Shown here: piece by piece, positions 1-6,401 of the stretch
Layout: each line of letters begins with the position of its first letter
How positions within the stretch are numbered: the stretch's first letter is position 1
Origin: JBCDCE01 sp039182515
Lineage (GTDB): Bacteria > Pseudomonadota > Alphaproteobacteria > Rhodobacterales > Rhodobacteraceae
Length of the DNA stretch: 10,919 nucleotides
Assembly (NCBI GenBank): GCA_039182515.1
Contig: JBCDCE010000082.1
Coordinates: 1-10,919, forward strand
Reading direction: 5' to 3'
Notes under the pieces: generated by a model
Databases searched by the model: none
The model's input: the letters and a program-made list of their open reading frames with translations, nothing else
What the model was told of the DNA's origin: nothing
Program-made: the position numbers and the translations under genes

Positions 1-194
1 CAGCGATCTAACAATTATTCTTATTGATTTATCTTAGAAAAGATAGTGCAACGAATATGCGTCTCACCAGCCCCAACCAAATCGCTGCGCCGATGGGTCG
101 GCCCAGCGATGCTCGGCGCCTTCGGCTTGTTCCTCGCCGAGGAAAACAGAAAAATCGCGCGCAAAATCAACGCGCCCACGCCCTCCTTCAACTT

Positions 195-238
195 ACATAC
201 GTTAGGCATACGCAAAACATACGTCGAACATACCCAAT
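195..238. repeat. Four tandem 11-bp repeats with CATACG core
   Basis: CATACG occurs at 196, 207 and 218, with CATACC at 229, so the spacing is exactly 11 bp each time. Seven of the eleven positions are largely conserved (A-CATACG-T) and the other four vary. Direct repeats on an 11-bp period fall on the same face of the helix. This is the arrangement bound in tandem by OmpR/PhoB-family winged-helix regulators, whose pho box also has 7-bp units on an 11-bp period. That a regulator binds here is inference; the motif differs from the pho box consensus. Confidence 0.6.
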
Positions 239-277
239 TATCCGCCCCTTGCGCCGCCCTCCGTCCCAAGCAACACT

Positions 278-294
278 CCCCTCAAACTGAGGGG
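278..294 (+). promoter_or_regulatory. Hairpin covering the glycosylase ribosome binding site
   Basis: CCCCTCA (278-284) pairs perfectly with TGAGGGG (288-294) around a three-base loop, AAC. The 3' arm contains the GAGGGGG Shine-Dalgarno stretch (289-295), which ends 5 nt before the ATG at 301. If formed in the mRNA, this 7-bp GC-rich stem would hide the ribosome binding site and lower translation. No ligand or opening mechanism can be read from the sequence. Confidence 0.45.
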
Positions 295-300
295 GATTAG

Positions 301-963
301 ATGCGCAGCTTTGACGAGATATTCGAGATCGCCGCCGCGCGGCATGGTGGGGCGGCGGCCCTGGAGGCCACCTTCCCCACCCCCAAAACTCCTCAAGACC
401 TAGCCGACCTCCCCGAGGACAGATGGCTCTCGCGCTTCACCCGCTCGATTTTTGAAGCGGGGTTCAATTGGAAGGTCATCGCCGCAAAATGGGACGGGTT
501 TGAAGAGGCTTTTGACGGTTTTGACCTAGGCAAATGCGCCTTCATGGATGACGAGAAATTCGATCAATTGCTCAGCAACACAGCCATCGTCCGCAACGGC
601 AAAAAGATCGCCACGGTGCGCGAAAACGCGAGCTTTCTGTTGAGCCTGCGCGAGCAAGGGGGTGCAGGCAAAGTGTTAGGGGGCTGGCCGTCAACGGATT
701 ACATTGGCCTTTTGGATCTTTTGAAAAAAGAAGGCGCGCATTTGGGCGGCGCGTCCGCCTCTTATGCCCTGCGGTTTCTCGAAAAAGACAGTTTTATCCT
801 GAGCCAAGACGTCACCGCGCGCCTCACCGCCGAAGGCGTGATTGACAAACCTGCTACGTCAAAAACAGCCCTCAAAGCGGTTCAAGCCGCCTTCAACACC
901 TGGATGGACCAATCAGGCCGCGGCTTGAGCCAAATCTCCCGCACTTTGGCTATGAGCGTATAA
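301..963 (+). CDS. DNA-3-methyladenine glycosylase I family protein (divergent Tag-like)
   Basis: 220 aa. Family resemblance is to Tag, which excises 3-methyladenine from alkylated DNA in base excision repair in the cytoplasm. Matching stretches are the W-x-x-F-T-x-S-I-F-E-A-G-F-N-W region (residues 42-57), AFDGFD (70-75), the I-V-R-N-G-K-K-I segment followed by ENA (96-110), and FILSQDV (165-171). In the last of these, Asp170 sits about where an HhH-GPD aspartate is expected. The N-terminal Cys/His and the C-terminal His/Cys that bind zinc in E. coli Tag are not apparent, so activity may differ. The ATG at 301 has a strong GAGGGGG at 5 nt. The next gene starts directly after its TAA, so the two are probably co-transcribed. 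The family call is fairly sure; the reaction is less so. Confidence 0.8.
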   Translation: MRSFDEIFEIAAARHGGAAALEATFPTPKTPQDLADLPEDRWLSRFTRSIFEAGFNWKVIAAKWDGFEEAFDGFDLGKCAFMDDEKFDQLLSNTAIVRNGKKIATVRENASFLLSLREQGGAGKVLGGWPSTDYIGLLDLLKKEGAHLGGASASYALRFLEKDSFILSQDVTARLTAEGVIDKPATSKTALKAVQAAFNTWMDQSGRGLSQISRTLAMSV

Positions 964-1410
964 ATGCCCAACACGCTGCACTACGCCGCAATCATGCTCA
1001 CCGCAGGCATCGGGATCCCCATTTTGGCCGCCTTGAATGCCGCGCTTGGTAAACATATCGGCGCGCCTTTTGCGGCTTCTGTGGCGCTTTTTGCAATCGC
1101 GATGATTGCCTCAGTTGTGGCCATGCTCCTCACCCATAGCAGTCACGGGATTGCGGCAATGGCGTCGGCTCCGAAACACCTCTTTTTCGGAGGTGTTCTG
1201 ATTGCCTTTTATGTGCTCTCGATCACGGCCATCGCGCCCCGGTTTGGGATCGGCAACGCTGTTTTCTTTGTGCTTTTGGGCCAGTTGATTTCGGCGGCTT
1301 TGATCGATCATTTCGGTCTGTTTGGGGCCGTCAAAAGCCCCCTTACAGCGCTTCGCGCCGCGGGAATTTTGACGATGGCCTTTGGTGTATATCTCACACA
1401 ACGCGCCTAG
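964..1410 (+). CDS. Small DMT/YdcZ-type multispanning membrane protein
   Basis: 148 aa, almost entirely hydrophobic, with about five predicted membrane segments (roughly 6-28, 35-58, 70-91, 95-117 and 126-145). The Gly/Ala-rich pattern, the N-terminal G-I-P-I-L-A-A-L-N-A-A-L-G stretch and the repeated A/G-F-x-L-G-Q-L segment resemble the YdcZ (DUF606) branch of the drug/metabolite transporter superfamily. These are small inner-membrane proteins whose substrates are mostly unknown. The ATG follows the TAA of the glycosylase gene with no gap, so it is likely translated by coupling. The gene ends in two successive TAG stops (1408-1413). No substrate can be inferred. Confidence 0.7.
   Translation: MPNTLHYAAIMLTAGIGIPILAALNAALGKHIGAPFAASVALFAIAMIASVVAMLLTHSSHGIAAMASAPKHLFFGGVLIAFYVLSITAIAPRFGIGNAVFFVLLGQLISAALIDHFGLFGAVKSPLTALRAAGILTMAFGVYLTQRA
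1175..1197. repeat. Perfect 8-bp inverted repeat inside the YdcZ-like gene
   Basis: AACACCTC (1175-1182) and GAGGTGTT (1190-1197) form a perfect stem with a 7-nt loop. A competing pairing, CCGAAA (1171-1176) with TTTCGG (1185-1190), overlaps it. The repeat lies in the stretch encoding the loop between membrane segments 2 and 3. It may be chance or an mRNA structure; no function can be assigned. Confidence 0.4.
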
Positions 1411-1418
1411 TAGGGCTC

Positions 1419-1724
1419 TTAATACGGCGATGCATAGGGCGATTGCTGCACGATATAAGCCGCACAGCCTTTGGCCCCAGTTGCCACAAGAAACCAAACC
1501 GTCTCACCTGGGCGCCCAGCACGCGAATACTGGCATCCGTTTGGGTGAACCCAACGCTGGCCCAAAAAATCCGCCGGTGGCATAATATTTGATCCCACGC
1601 GTGTGGGACTTGTCGACCGATCCGATTTCACAAATAGTCGCCAAAAGCCGCTTTCGCTTGCCTCAACGCTTGGCGCAGAAAGCGCCACCCCGCTGGCCAA
1701 AGCCAGCATCGCCCACTTCTTCAT
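1419..1724 (-). CDS. Small secreted hypothetical protein with two cysteines
   Basis: 101 aa from the ATG at 1724. An alternative GTG at 1733 would add three residues, but GGAG lies 8 nt upstream of the ATG, which favours 1724. Residues 1-23 form a typical signal peptide: MKKW, a hydrophobic core, then a cleavage site near VEA. The mature part is about 78 aa and contains N-G-C-Q-Y-S-R-A and K-G-C-A-A-Y-I. The two cysteines (in N-G-C and K-G-C) could form a disulfide in the periplasm. I recall similar small Rhodobacteraceae exported proteins with a G-C-x-Y-S-R-A motif but know no function. It converges on the YdcZ-like gene with only 8 bp between the stops; I see no terminator there. Confidence 0.65.
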   Translation of the reverse strand: MKKWAMLALASGVALSAPSVEASESGFWRLFVKSDRSTSPTRVGSNIMPPADFLGQRWVHPNGCQYSRAGRPGETVWFLVATGAKGCAAYIVQQSPYASPY

Positions 1725-1894
1725 TGTTACCACTCCAGTTGTTTAACAGCACTGGAAGCGAAACCCTGGGATTAAAGCGAGGAAATTGCCTTTCGCATTC
1801 GATGCAAACTCAAATCAAAGGCGAATTTTTGACCCAAAACCCATCTAAATCTGTGACTTAGAAAGCGCTATTCATCCAAAGCTAGAAGCTGGCG
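1725..1894 (-). other. Gap between the Ldh-family gene and the small secreted gene
   Basis: These 170 bp are downstream of the Ldh-family gene and upstream of the secreted protein gene on the minus strand. The GGAG ribosome binding site of the secreted protein gene lies at its low-coordinate end. I see no strong terminator hairpin with a T-run after the Ldh-family gene and no clear promoter, so read-through into the secreted protein gene is possible. Confidence 0.4.
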
Positions 1895-2884
1895 TTAACC
1901 CTGATTTCCCGAAGCAAGTCGCTGAACAGTCGCCCAAAGCGCCTCTGGCACATCAACCTGCTCCATCGCTTTACGAGTAGCACCCGGGATCCGAGCGCCC
2001 TCTTGCGCTGTGACAAGCGCGCTAAGACGAGACATCTTTTCGAAATACACAGGCGATGTTGTGGGGTCGATCAGGATGTAGGACTGGGACAGATTATGCG
2101 GCGCCCCGCCCGGCACTTTGAGCGGATCCGTATCTGCAGAAAGCGCAGTCCCTCCCAAAGCGGCGGCCATGACCTCAACCAAAAGCCCGAGCCCCCAACC
2201 TTTGTGACCCGCAGCCGGCAAGAGTGCTCCGGCGAGCGCGGCTTCTGCATCTTCCGTTGGCGCACCCTCTGCATCAACTGCCCAGCCCAAAGGGATCGGC
2301 GTGCCGGAGGCCTTTGCTCGGAGCACGTCACCGCGCGCAACCGCTGAGGTGGCCGTGTCGAAATGCATCGCCAAACCGCCCCCTTCCGCCGGACAAGACA
2401 CGGCGATTGGATTGGTCCCGAGCGTTGCGGTATTGCCGCCTGGAGGGGCCATCGAGGGAGCTGCATTGGTAAATCCTAAAGCCATGAGCCCTGCTCGCGC
2501 GAATTGTTCGGTGAAATATCCCAGAGACGTACAGGTATGAGAGCGCGTCACCATATAAAGCGCGATGCCTTGATCTTTCGCAGCCGCGCAGGCCGCATCA
2601 AAGCCCGCGTCAAAAGCATGCTGAGCAAAGCCAAGACCGGCGTTAACGCGCACAACACCAGGCTTTAGGCGCTCAACGCTTGGATCAGTTTGGCCTTTCA
2701 CACGCCCGTTGGCGAGTTGCTGGCAATAGCTCTCGAGATAAGCCAATCCGCAAATCACGTTGCCATGTGCCTCGGAATGCGCTGTGGCTTTGGCGAGGGC
2801 CTGTGCATCGCGGGGCGCAGCACCATGGGCTTGCAAGGCCGCTAGAGTGACAGCTTCGATCTCAGGCACGGGAATGAGGGGCAT
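1895..2884 (-). CDS. Ldh-family NAD(P)-dependent oxidoreductase (malate/L-lactate dehydrogenase type)
   Basis: 329 aa, the normal length of the Ldh_2 (YlbC/YiaK/ComC) family. These enzymes reduce or oxidise 2-hydroxy/2-keto acids or cyclic imino acids with NAD(P)H and are unrelated to classical Rossmann-fold lactate dehydrogenases. Family marks are S-E-A-H-G-N (37-42), T-R-S-H-T-C-T-S-L-G-Y-F (113-124), A-P-P-G-G (146-150), the cofactor-site G-T-N-P-I-A (156-161), P-L-G-W-A-V-D (198-204) and G-H-K-G-W-G-L-G (226-233). The substrate cannot be told; malate, sulfolactate, ureidoglycolate or piperideine-2-carboxylate types all share these motifs. Its ATG follows the TAG of lolD directly, so it is the last gene of the proS-lol operon and probably translationally coupled. 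Its metabolic role next to a lipoprotein transporter is unexplained. Confidence 0.85.
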   Translation of the reverse strand: MPLIPVPEIEAVTLAALQAHGAAPRDAQALAKATAHSEAHGNVICGLAYLESYCQQLANGRVKGQTDPSVERLKPGVVRVNAGLGFAQHAFDAGFDAACAAAKDQGIALYMVTRSHTCTSLGYFTEQFARAGLMALGFTNAAPSMAPPGGNTATLGTNPIAVSCPAEGGGLAMHFDTATSAVARGDVLRAKASGTPIPLGWAVDAEGAPTEDAEAALAGALLPAAGHKGWGLGLLVEVMAAALGGTALSADTDPLKVPGGAPHNLSQSYILIDPTTSPVYFEKMSRLSALVTAQEGARIPGATRKAMEQVDVPEALWATVQRLASGNQG

Positions 2885-3577
2885 CTAGAGGTCCTTTGTG
2901 GAGTCGGTGAGCTGGCCTGCATCAAGCCGCACGACGCGGTCCATTTTGGCGGCGAGCTCAAGATTATGCGTTGCGATGAGCGCAGCAAGTCCGGTTTCAC
3001 GGGCGAGTGTTACGAGCATTTCAAACACAGCATCTGAGGTTGCGGGATCGAGGTTGCCTGTGGGCTCATCTGCTAAAAGAAGCGCCGGTGCGTTGGCCAG
3101 GGCCCGGCAGAGTGCAACCCGTTGTTGCTCGCCACCCGACAAGGCCGCGGGGCGATGCCCTGCCCGGGCGTCCAAGCCCACGCGCCTTAGCAATTCCTTC
3201 GCACGCTTATCCGCCTCGGCTTGAGAAGCACCATTTGCGCGCTGCGGCAAAGCGATGTTCTCCAAAGCAGAGAACTCCGGTAAGAGATGGTGGAACTGAT
3301 AGACAAAACCGATGTTGGCGCGCCGCATCGTTGTCCGCTTACGATCGCTTAAATTGCTCGCATTGGTGCCCATCACATGCACAGCGCCCCCATCAGCCAC
3401 ATCCAAGAGCCCCGCGATATGCAAAAGCGTCGACTTGCCCGAGCCTGATGGCGCCACAAGCGCCACAAGCTCTCCGGCACGCACCGCAACATTGGCCTCT
3501 TTGAGCACCCAAACTTCGTTTGCCAAACCTTTGTTATAAAACTTGGAAATGCCTTCAAGTCGCAAAACATCATTCAT
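2885..3577 (-). CDS. lolD: Lipoprotein-releasing ABC transporter ATP-binding protein LolD
   Basis: 230 aa. It is the cytoplasmic ATPase that powers release of outer-membrane lipoproteins from the inner membrane to the periplasmic carrier LolA. Motifs from the chosen start: Walker A A-P-S-G-S-G-K-S-T (42-50), Q-loop Gln94, signature LSGGEQQR (146-153), Walker B L-L-L-A-D-E with P-T-G-N-L-D after it (166-177), and H-loop His204 (ATHN). The first Walker A residue is Ala instead of Gly. The S-x-x-R-x-x-x-R-x-x-x-I-G-F-V-Y-Q-F-H-H-L-L-P region is typical of LolD/MacB ATPases. The start is taken as ATG 3577 (MNDVLRLEG), which fits family N-termini; ATG 3589 would add four residues. It overlaps the end of lolC by 8 bp, and its TAG abuts the ATG of the Ldh-family gene. 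Confidence 0.93.
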   Translation of the reverse strand: MNDVLRLEGISKFYNKGLANEVWVLKEANVAVRAGELVALVAPSGSGKSTLLHIAGLLDVADGGAVHVMGTNASNLSDRKRTTMRRANIGFVYQFHHLLPEFSALENIALPQRANGASQAEADKRAKELLRRVGLDARAGHRPAALSGGEQQRVALCRALANAPALLLADEPTGNLDPATSDAVFEMLVTLARETGLAALIATHNLELAAKMDRVVRLDAGQLTDSTKDL

Positions 3578-4850
3578 AGCGCAGGGCATCCACTGGATTC
3601 ATCCGCGCCGCTCTGGCAGCCGGAAAGTATGTCACTGTGAAAGAGAGGCCCAGCGACAGCGCAATGGCTGTCAGAACGTCACCCAGTTCCAATTTCGTCG
3701 GCAATTGCGAAATGCCGCGCACCGACGGATCCCAGGCATTGCCCCCCATCATGGCGTTCAGCACAGTGAAAATATCCTCAAAATAGAGCGCGAAAAGGCA
3801 TCCCAAGATGACCCCAAAAAGCGTGCCCAAAAGGCCTGTGACTGCGCCGCAGATGAAAAAGACGCGCAACACTGATCCTTCCGTCAGCCCCATGGTGCGT
3901 AAAATGCCGATGTCGCGCCCTTTGTTTTTCACAAGCATGATGAGGCCCGAGACAATGTTCATCGCTGCGATCAACACAAGGATCGACATGATGATGAACA
4001 TCACATTGTCTTCCACATCTAGCGCGTTGAGAAAGCTGCCGGAGGCGTCTTTCCAAGTCCATAAAAGCGCTCTCGGGCCACCCGCCTCATAGAGGGCTGC
4101 GCTGAAGCGTTCGACCGTGTCTGGGTCCTCAACCATGATCTCCAACTCGTCGGCAACACCGTCTCGGTTGAAGAATTTTTGGGCTGCTTCAAAGGGCATA
4201 TAGACCCGTGTGCGGTCAATGTCGTAGCGTCCGGCGGTGAAAATATAGACCACCTCATAAGCCCCCTGGCGCGGCTTCGTGCCAAAGGCGGTGCGCGCGC
4301 CATTGGGGGAGATGAGCTTCATCTTGTCGCCAATACGCACGCCAAGTTCGCGGGCAATACCAGAGCCAATCGCGATGCCTTCGCCAAACCGCGCGATGTC
4401 GCCTTGTTGCTGCTCAGCCTGCGCCACGCGCGGGATGGTCATCAGGTTCTCAGGCGTTATGCCAAACACCTGCACGCCGACGGTTCTGTCGCGCAAGTTC
4501 GCCATCACTTGCGCTTTGACCAAGGGGGCCACACGGACAACACCCGGCAAGGCGCGCACGCGCTCCGCCATCTCGTCGAAATCCGTGATCACAGCTGAAA
4601 TTGCCCCTTGAGCATTGGCTTGCTGCGACTGATAGAGGGTCACATGGGCATTAGAGCCCAGGATTGTGTTTACAAACTCCGAGCGGAACCCTTCACGCAC
4701 CGCCAGTGTCGCGATCAGCGCAAAGACAGCGAGCGTGATCCCAATCAGCGAGATCCAGGTCATCACACTGACGCCCCCTTCGCTGCGCTTGGCCCGCAAA
4801 TAGCGCCAAGCGATCATCCATTCGAAGCTCGAAAACGGTCGGGTGGACAT
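3570..4850 (-). CDS. lolC: Lipoprotein-releasing ABC transporter permease (LolC/LolE family)
   Basis: 426 aa from ATG 4850 (MSTRPFSSFEW); ATG 4862 adds four residues. The open frame runs further up to 5027, but that extension overlaps the DUF2937-like gene and is not family-like. Neither start has a strong Shine-Dalgarno. It is an inner-membrane permease that extracts lipoproteins together with LolD. Predicted membrane segments lie at about 31-51, 282-307, 330-356 and 391-410, with a large periplasmic domain of about 230 residues after the first, the standard LolC/E and MacB-like topology. The M-N-I-V-S-G-L-I-M-L-V, K-G-R-D-I-G-I-L-R-T-M-G and final M-N-P-V-D-A-L-R-Y-E motifs are characteristic. 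Only one permease gene adjoins lolD, which fits the LolF type in which one protein replaces both LolC and LolE. Confidence 0.92.
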   Translation of the reverse strand: MSTRPFSSFEWMIAWRYLRAKRSEGGVSVMTWISLIGITLAVFALIATLAVREGFRSEFVNTILGSNAHVTLYQSQQANAQGAISAVITDFDEMAERVRALPGVVRVAPLVKAQVMANLRDRTVGVQVFGITPENLMTIPRVAQAEQQQGDIARFGEGIAIGSGIARELGVRIGDKMKLISPNGARTAFGTKPRQGAYEVVYIFTAGRYDIDRTRVYMPFEAAQKFFNRDGVADELEIMVEDPDTVERFSAALYEAGGPRALLWTWKDASGSFLNALDVEDNVMFIIMSILVLIAAMNIVSGLIMLVKNKGRDIGILRTMGLTEGSVLRVFFICGAVTGLLGTLFGVILGCLFALYFEDIFTVLNAMMGGNAWDPSVRGISQLPTKLELGDVLTAIALSLGLSFTVTYFPAARAARMNPVDALRYE

Positions 4851-4923
4851 GTGTCTGCTCATCTTTGTTTGCCACGTATGTACGCGAGCCGGACCCCAGC
4901 CGAAAGGGCCTAAAGCACCCGCA

Positions 4924-5424
4924 TTAAGAGGATGGTCTAGCTGCCTTGGGCGAAATCGCGCGCACCCCACGGCCCAGACCGCGCACAAATCCAAATCCGG
5001 CAAAATACCCCACCAGGGCAAAGCCAATACCCTCTAAGTCAAGTTTGATCGCCGGCTCAAAGCCCTCAAGCGCCCGCGCGGCAATGCTGGGATCTGTGAG
5101 CTTTGGCAAAAGCGTGAGCCGCTTGAGCGTGCTGGCTCCGGCCAATGCTTCATAGTCCGAAGAGAGTTGCTCTGAGCGCGCGATGTTAAAGCGCATATCG
5201 CTGGCCAACCGCTCTTGCAGCGCATTGCCGGTCATTTGCGACAAAGCCGCCTCACGCGTGAGCCCCGTGGCGGCAGCGGAGCGGTCAAAGTCGGCCACCA
5301 CGCGGGCGATCTCATCCACCGCGCCGCCAAGGCGTTGGGTATATTGCTGCGCATATTCCGGAAACTGCGCCAGCCCCGCACCGCAACACAGACCGGTCAA
5401 AACGGCCAGAGCCCGCAAAATCAC
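4924..5424 (-). CDS. DUF2937-like membrane protein of unknown function
   Basis: 166 aa from a GTG at 5424. The GTG overlaps the TGA of the upstream hydrolase gene in a 4-bp GTGA, so it is probably translated by coupling. There is a hydrophobic N-terminal segment (about 1-20), then Q-F-P-E-Y-A-Q-Q-Y-T-Q-R-L-G-G-A-V-D-E (20-38), a helical, charged periplasmic or cytoplasmic middle, and a second hydrophobic segment near 130-152 (G-F-A-L-V-G-Y-F-A-G-F-G-F). The Q-F-P-E-x-x-Q-Q-Y-x-Q-R-L-x-G motif next to an N-terminal membrane helix is what I remember for DUF2937, which has no known role. It sits just upstream of lolC (73 bp between its stop and ATG 4850), so an envelope role is plausible but unproven. 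Confidence 0.7.
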   Translation of the reverse strand: MILRALAVLTGLCCGAGLAQFPEYAQQYTQRLGGAVDEIARVVADFDRSAAATGLTREAALSQMTGNALQERLASDMRFNIARSEQLSSDYEALAGASTLKRLTLLPKLTDPSIAARALEGFEPAIKLDLEGIGFALVGYFAGFGFVRGLGRGVRAISPKAARPSS

Positions 5425-6401
5425 TTGAGCACCGCACGCGCAAAGGCGGTTTCCAAATCGGTGGTTTGCGCATCTGAGATACAGCCATCAAACGCCGCGA
5501 CGACGGTCCAATCTCCGGCAACCAGCACAAAACTGCCCGCATCGAACTGAAGCGGAAAGCAATAGGCCCCATGATGCCAAAAGAGAGCCCCCTCGTCGCG
5601 CATCCGGCCCAACATGCCCATGCCGTAAAACGCACCCCCTTCGATGCGCACCATCGGAAAGGCCTCTGGATTGCGCGCGATTGGGCTCTTGCTCCCAAAC
5701 ACGCGGTGGGCAAATTGAGCATAGGCCTCGACAGGCGCAACCCAGCCGCCCCAGGAAGCAAACCCGCCCGTTTCCGGCGAGGCGCGTAAGCCGTCTGGCG
5801 CGCAAAGCTCTAAAAACGGCCGACCACTCACCTGATCGAGCACAGCGCCCAAAACCGCGTAGCTGTCGTTTGAATAGGTAAACCCCGGTTTACGCACGCT
5901 TGCGTGACGCCGCTCTAGCACTTTGCGTGCCACCTGAGTGTGACGGGTCTCCGCATCACCGAGCCAGAAATACATGCGCCGCTGCGTGCTGTCAGAGCGC
6001 AGGCCGGACCGATGCGTGATGAAATCCCCTAGCGTTGCCTGCGCTAAAACCGGATTTTTAATGTCAAAAGGCAGGAGGTCCGCCACTTTATCGTCAAAGG
6101 ACAAAGCCCCCGCCTCGACCAGGTCCAGCACACAAGCTGCGGTCACGGCCTTTGAAAGCGAAGCCATCTCGTAAGCCGCCCCAGGTGCCACCCCAATGGC
6201 TTTGCGGGCCACAGGGTTGCCTTCGAAAAAAAGAACCGCTTCGCCCGTCTCGATCCCTGACGTCTCGACCCAGCTTTCCCAAGCTATAATCGCGCGCTCT
6301 GCCCTCTCTGAAACCGCAGAGCCTGCGTCTTGGGCCGCACTTGGCAGACCAAAGCTCGCCCAAATGAAGAGCGCACCCAAGGCTGCGCTCAAAGCTTTCA
6401 C
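5421..6401 (-). CDS. Secreted serine hydrolase, beta-lactamase/class C PBP-like
   Basis: 326 aa from GTG 6401; the open frame extends to 6539 but would then overlap proS by about 140 bp. The GTG forms a GTGA overlap with the proS stop. Residues 1-24 look like a signal peptide ending near S-A-A-Q, so the enzyme should act in the periplasm. Active-site motifs of the serine beta-lactamase/penicillin-binding fold are present in order: S81-L-S-K84 (SxxK), Y176-S-N178 (YxN) and H276-H-G278 (in place of the third K/H-T-G motif). Between them is T-L-G-D-F-I-T-H-R-S-G-L (169-180 of the longer frame), the common L-L-x-H-x-S-G-L motif. It is shorter than AmpC-type enzymes (about 360 aa), with a reduced C-terminal half. 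It could be a D-alanyl-peptidase, an esterase or a non-resistance homologue; its substrate is unknown. Confidence 0.82.
   Translation of the reverse strand: MKALSAALGALFIWASFGLPSAAQDAGSAVSERAERAIIAWESWVETSGIETGEAVLFFEGNPVARKAIGVAPGAAYEMASLSKAVTAACVLDLVEAGALSFDDKVADLLPFDIKNPVLAQATLGDFITHRSGLRSDSTQRRMYFWLGDAETRHTQVARKVLERRHASVRKPGFTYSNDSYAVLGAVLDQVSGRPFLELCAPDGLRASPETGGFASWGGWVAPVEAYAQFAHRVFGSKSPIARNPEAFPMVRIEGGAFYGMGMLGRMRDEGALFWHHGAYCFPLQFDAGSFVLVAGDWTVVAAFDGCISDAQTTDLETAFARAVLK

Larger units (their letters stand above)
1..300. other. Leader/intergenic region without a convincing gene
   Basis: No reading frame here looks like a known protein. Short frames exist on both strands (for example 46-300 on + and 21-269 on -), but none has a good ribosome binding site, a recognisable domain or credible composition. 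The region holds an AT-rich 6-bp inverted repeat (30-35 with 40-45), a GC-rich inverted repeat CTCGGCG/CGCCGAG (112-118 with 135-141), an array of four 11-bp repeats (195-238) and an RBS-covering hairpin (278-294). I read it as the regulatory leader of the 301-1410 gene pair, or as a shared region with a gene left of the window. Confidence 0.5.

Noticed and set aside
195..238. CRISPR array or replication iterons
   Set aside because: Units of 11 bp with 4-5 bp variable parts are far too short for CRISPR repeats and spacers, and there is no Rep gene or AT-rich origin next to them.
21..300. Overlapping short open frames on both strands of the leader (21-269 minus, 24-290 and 46-300 plus)
   Set aside because: They have no ribosome binding site, no recognisable domain and arginine/proline-rich shadow-like composition, and they overlap each other and the repeat array.
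4851..5027. N-terminal extension of lolC to 5027
   Set aside because: It overlaps the DUF2937-like gene on the same strand, and family members begin at about the MSTRPF or MSRHM methionine.
5421..6401. Antibiotic-resistance beta-lactamase
   Set aside because: The gene is short, has an HHG third motif and sits in a housekeeping operon with no mobile element, so a resistance label is not justified.
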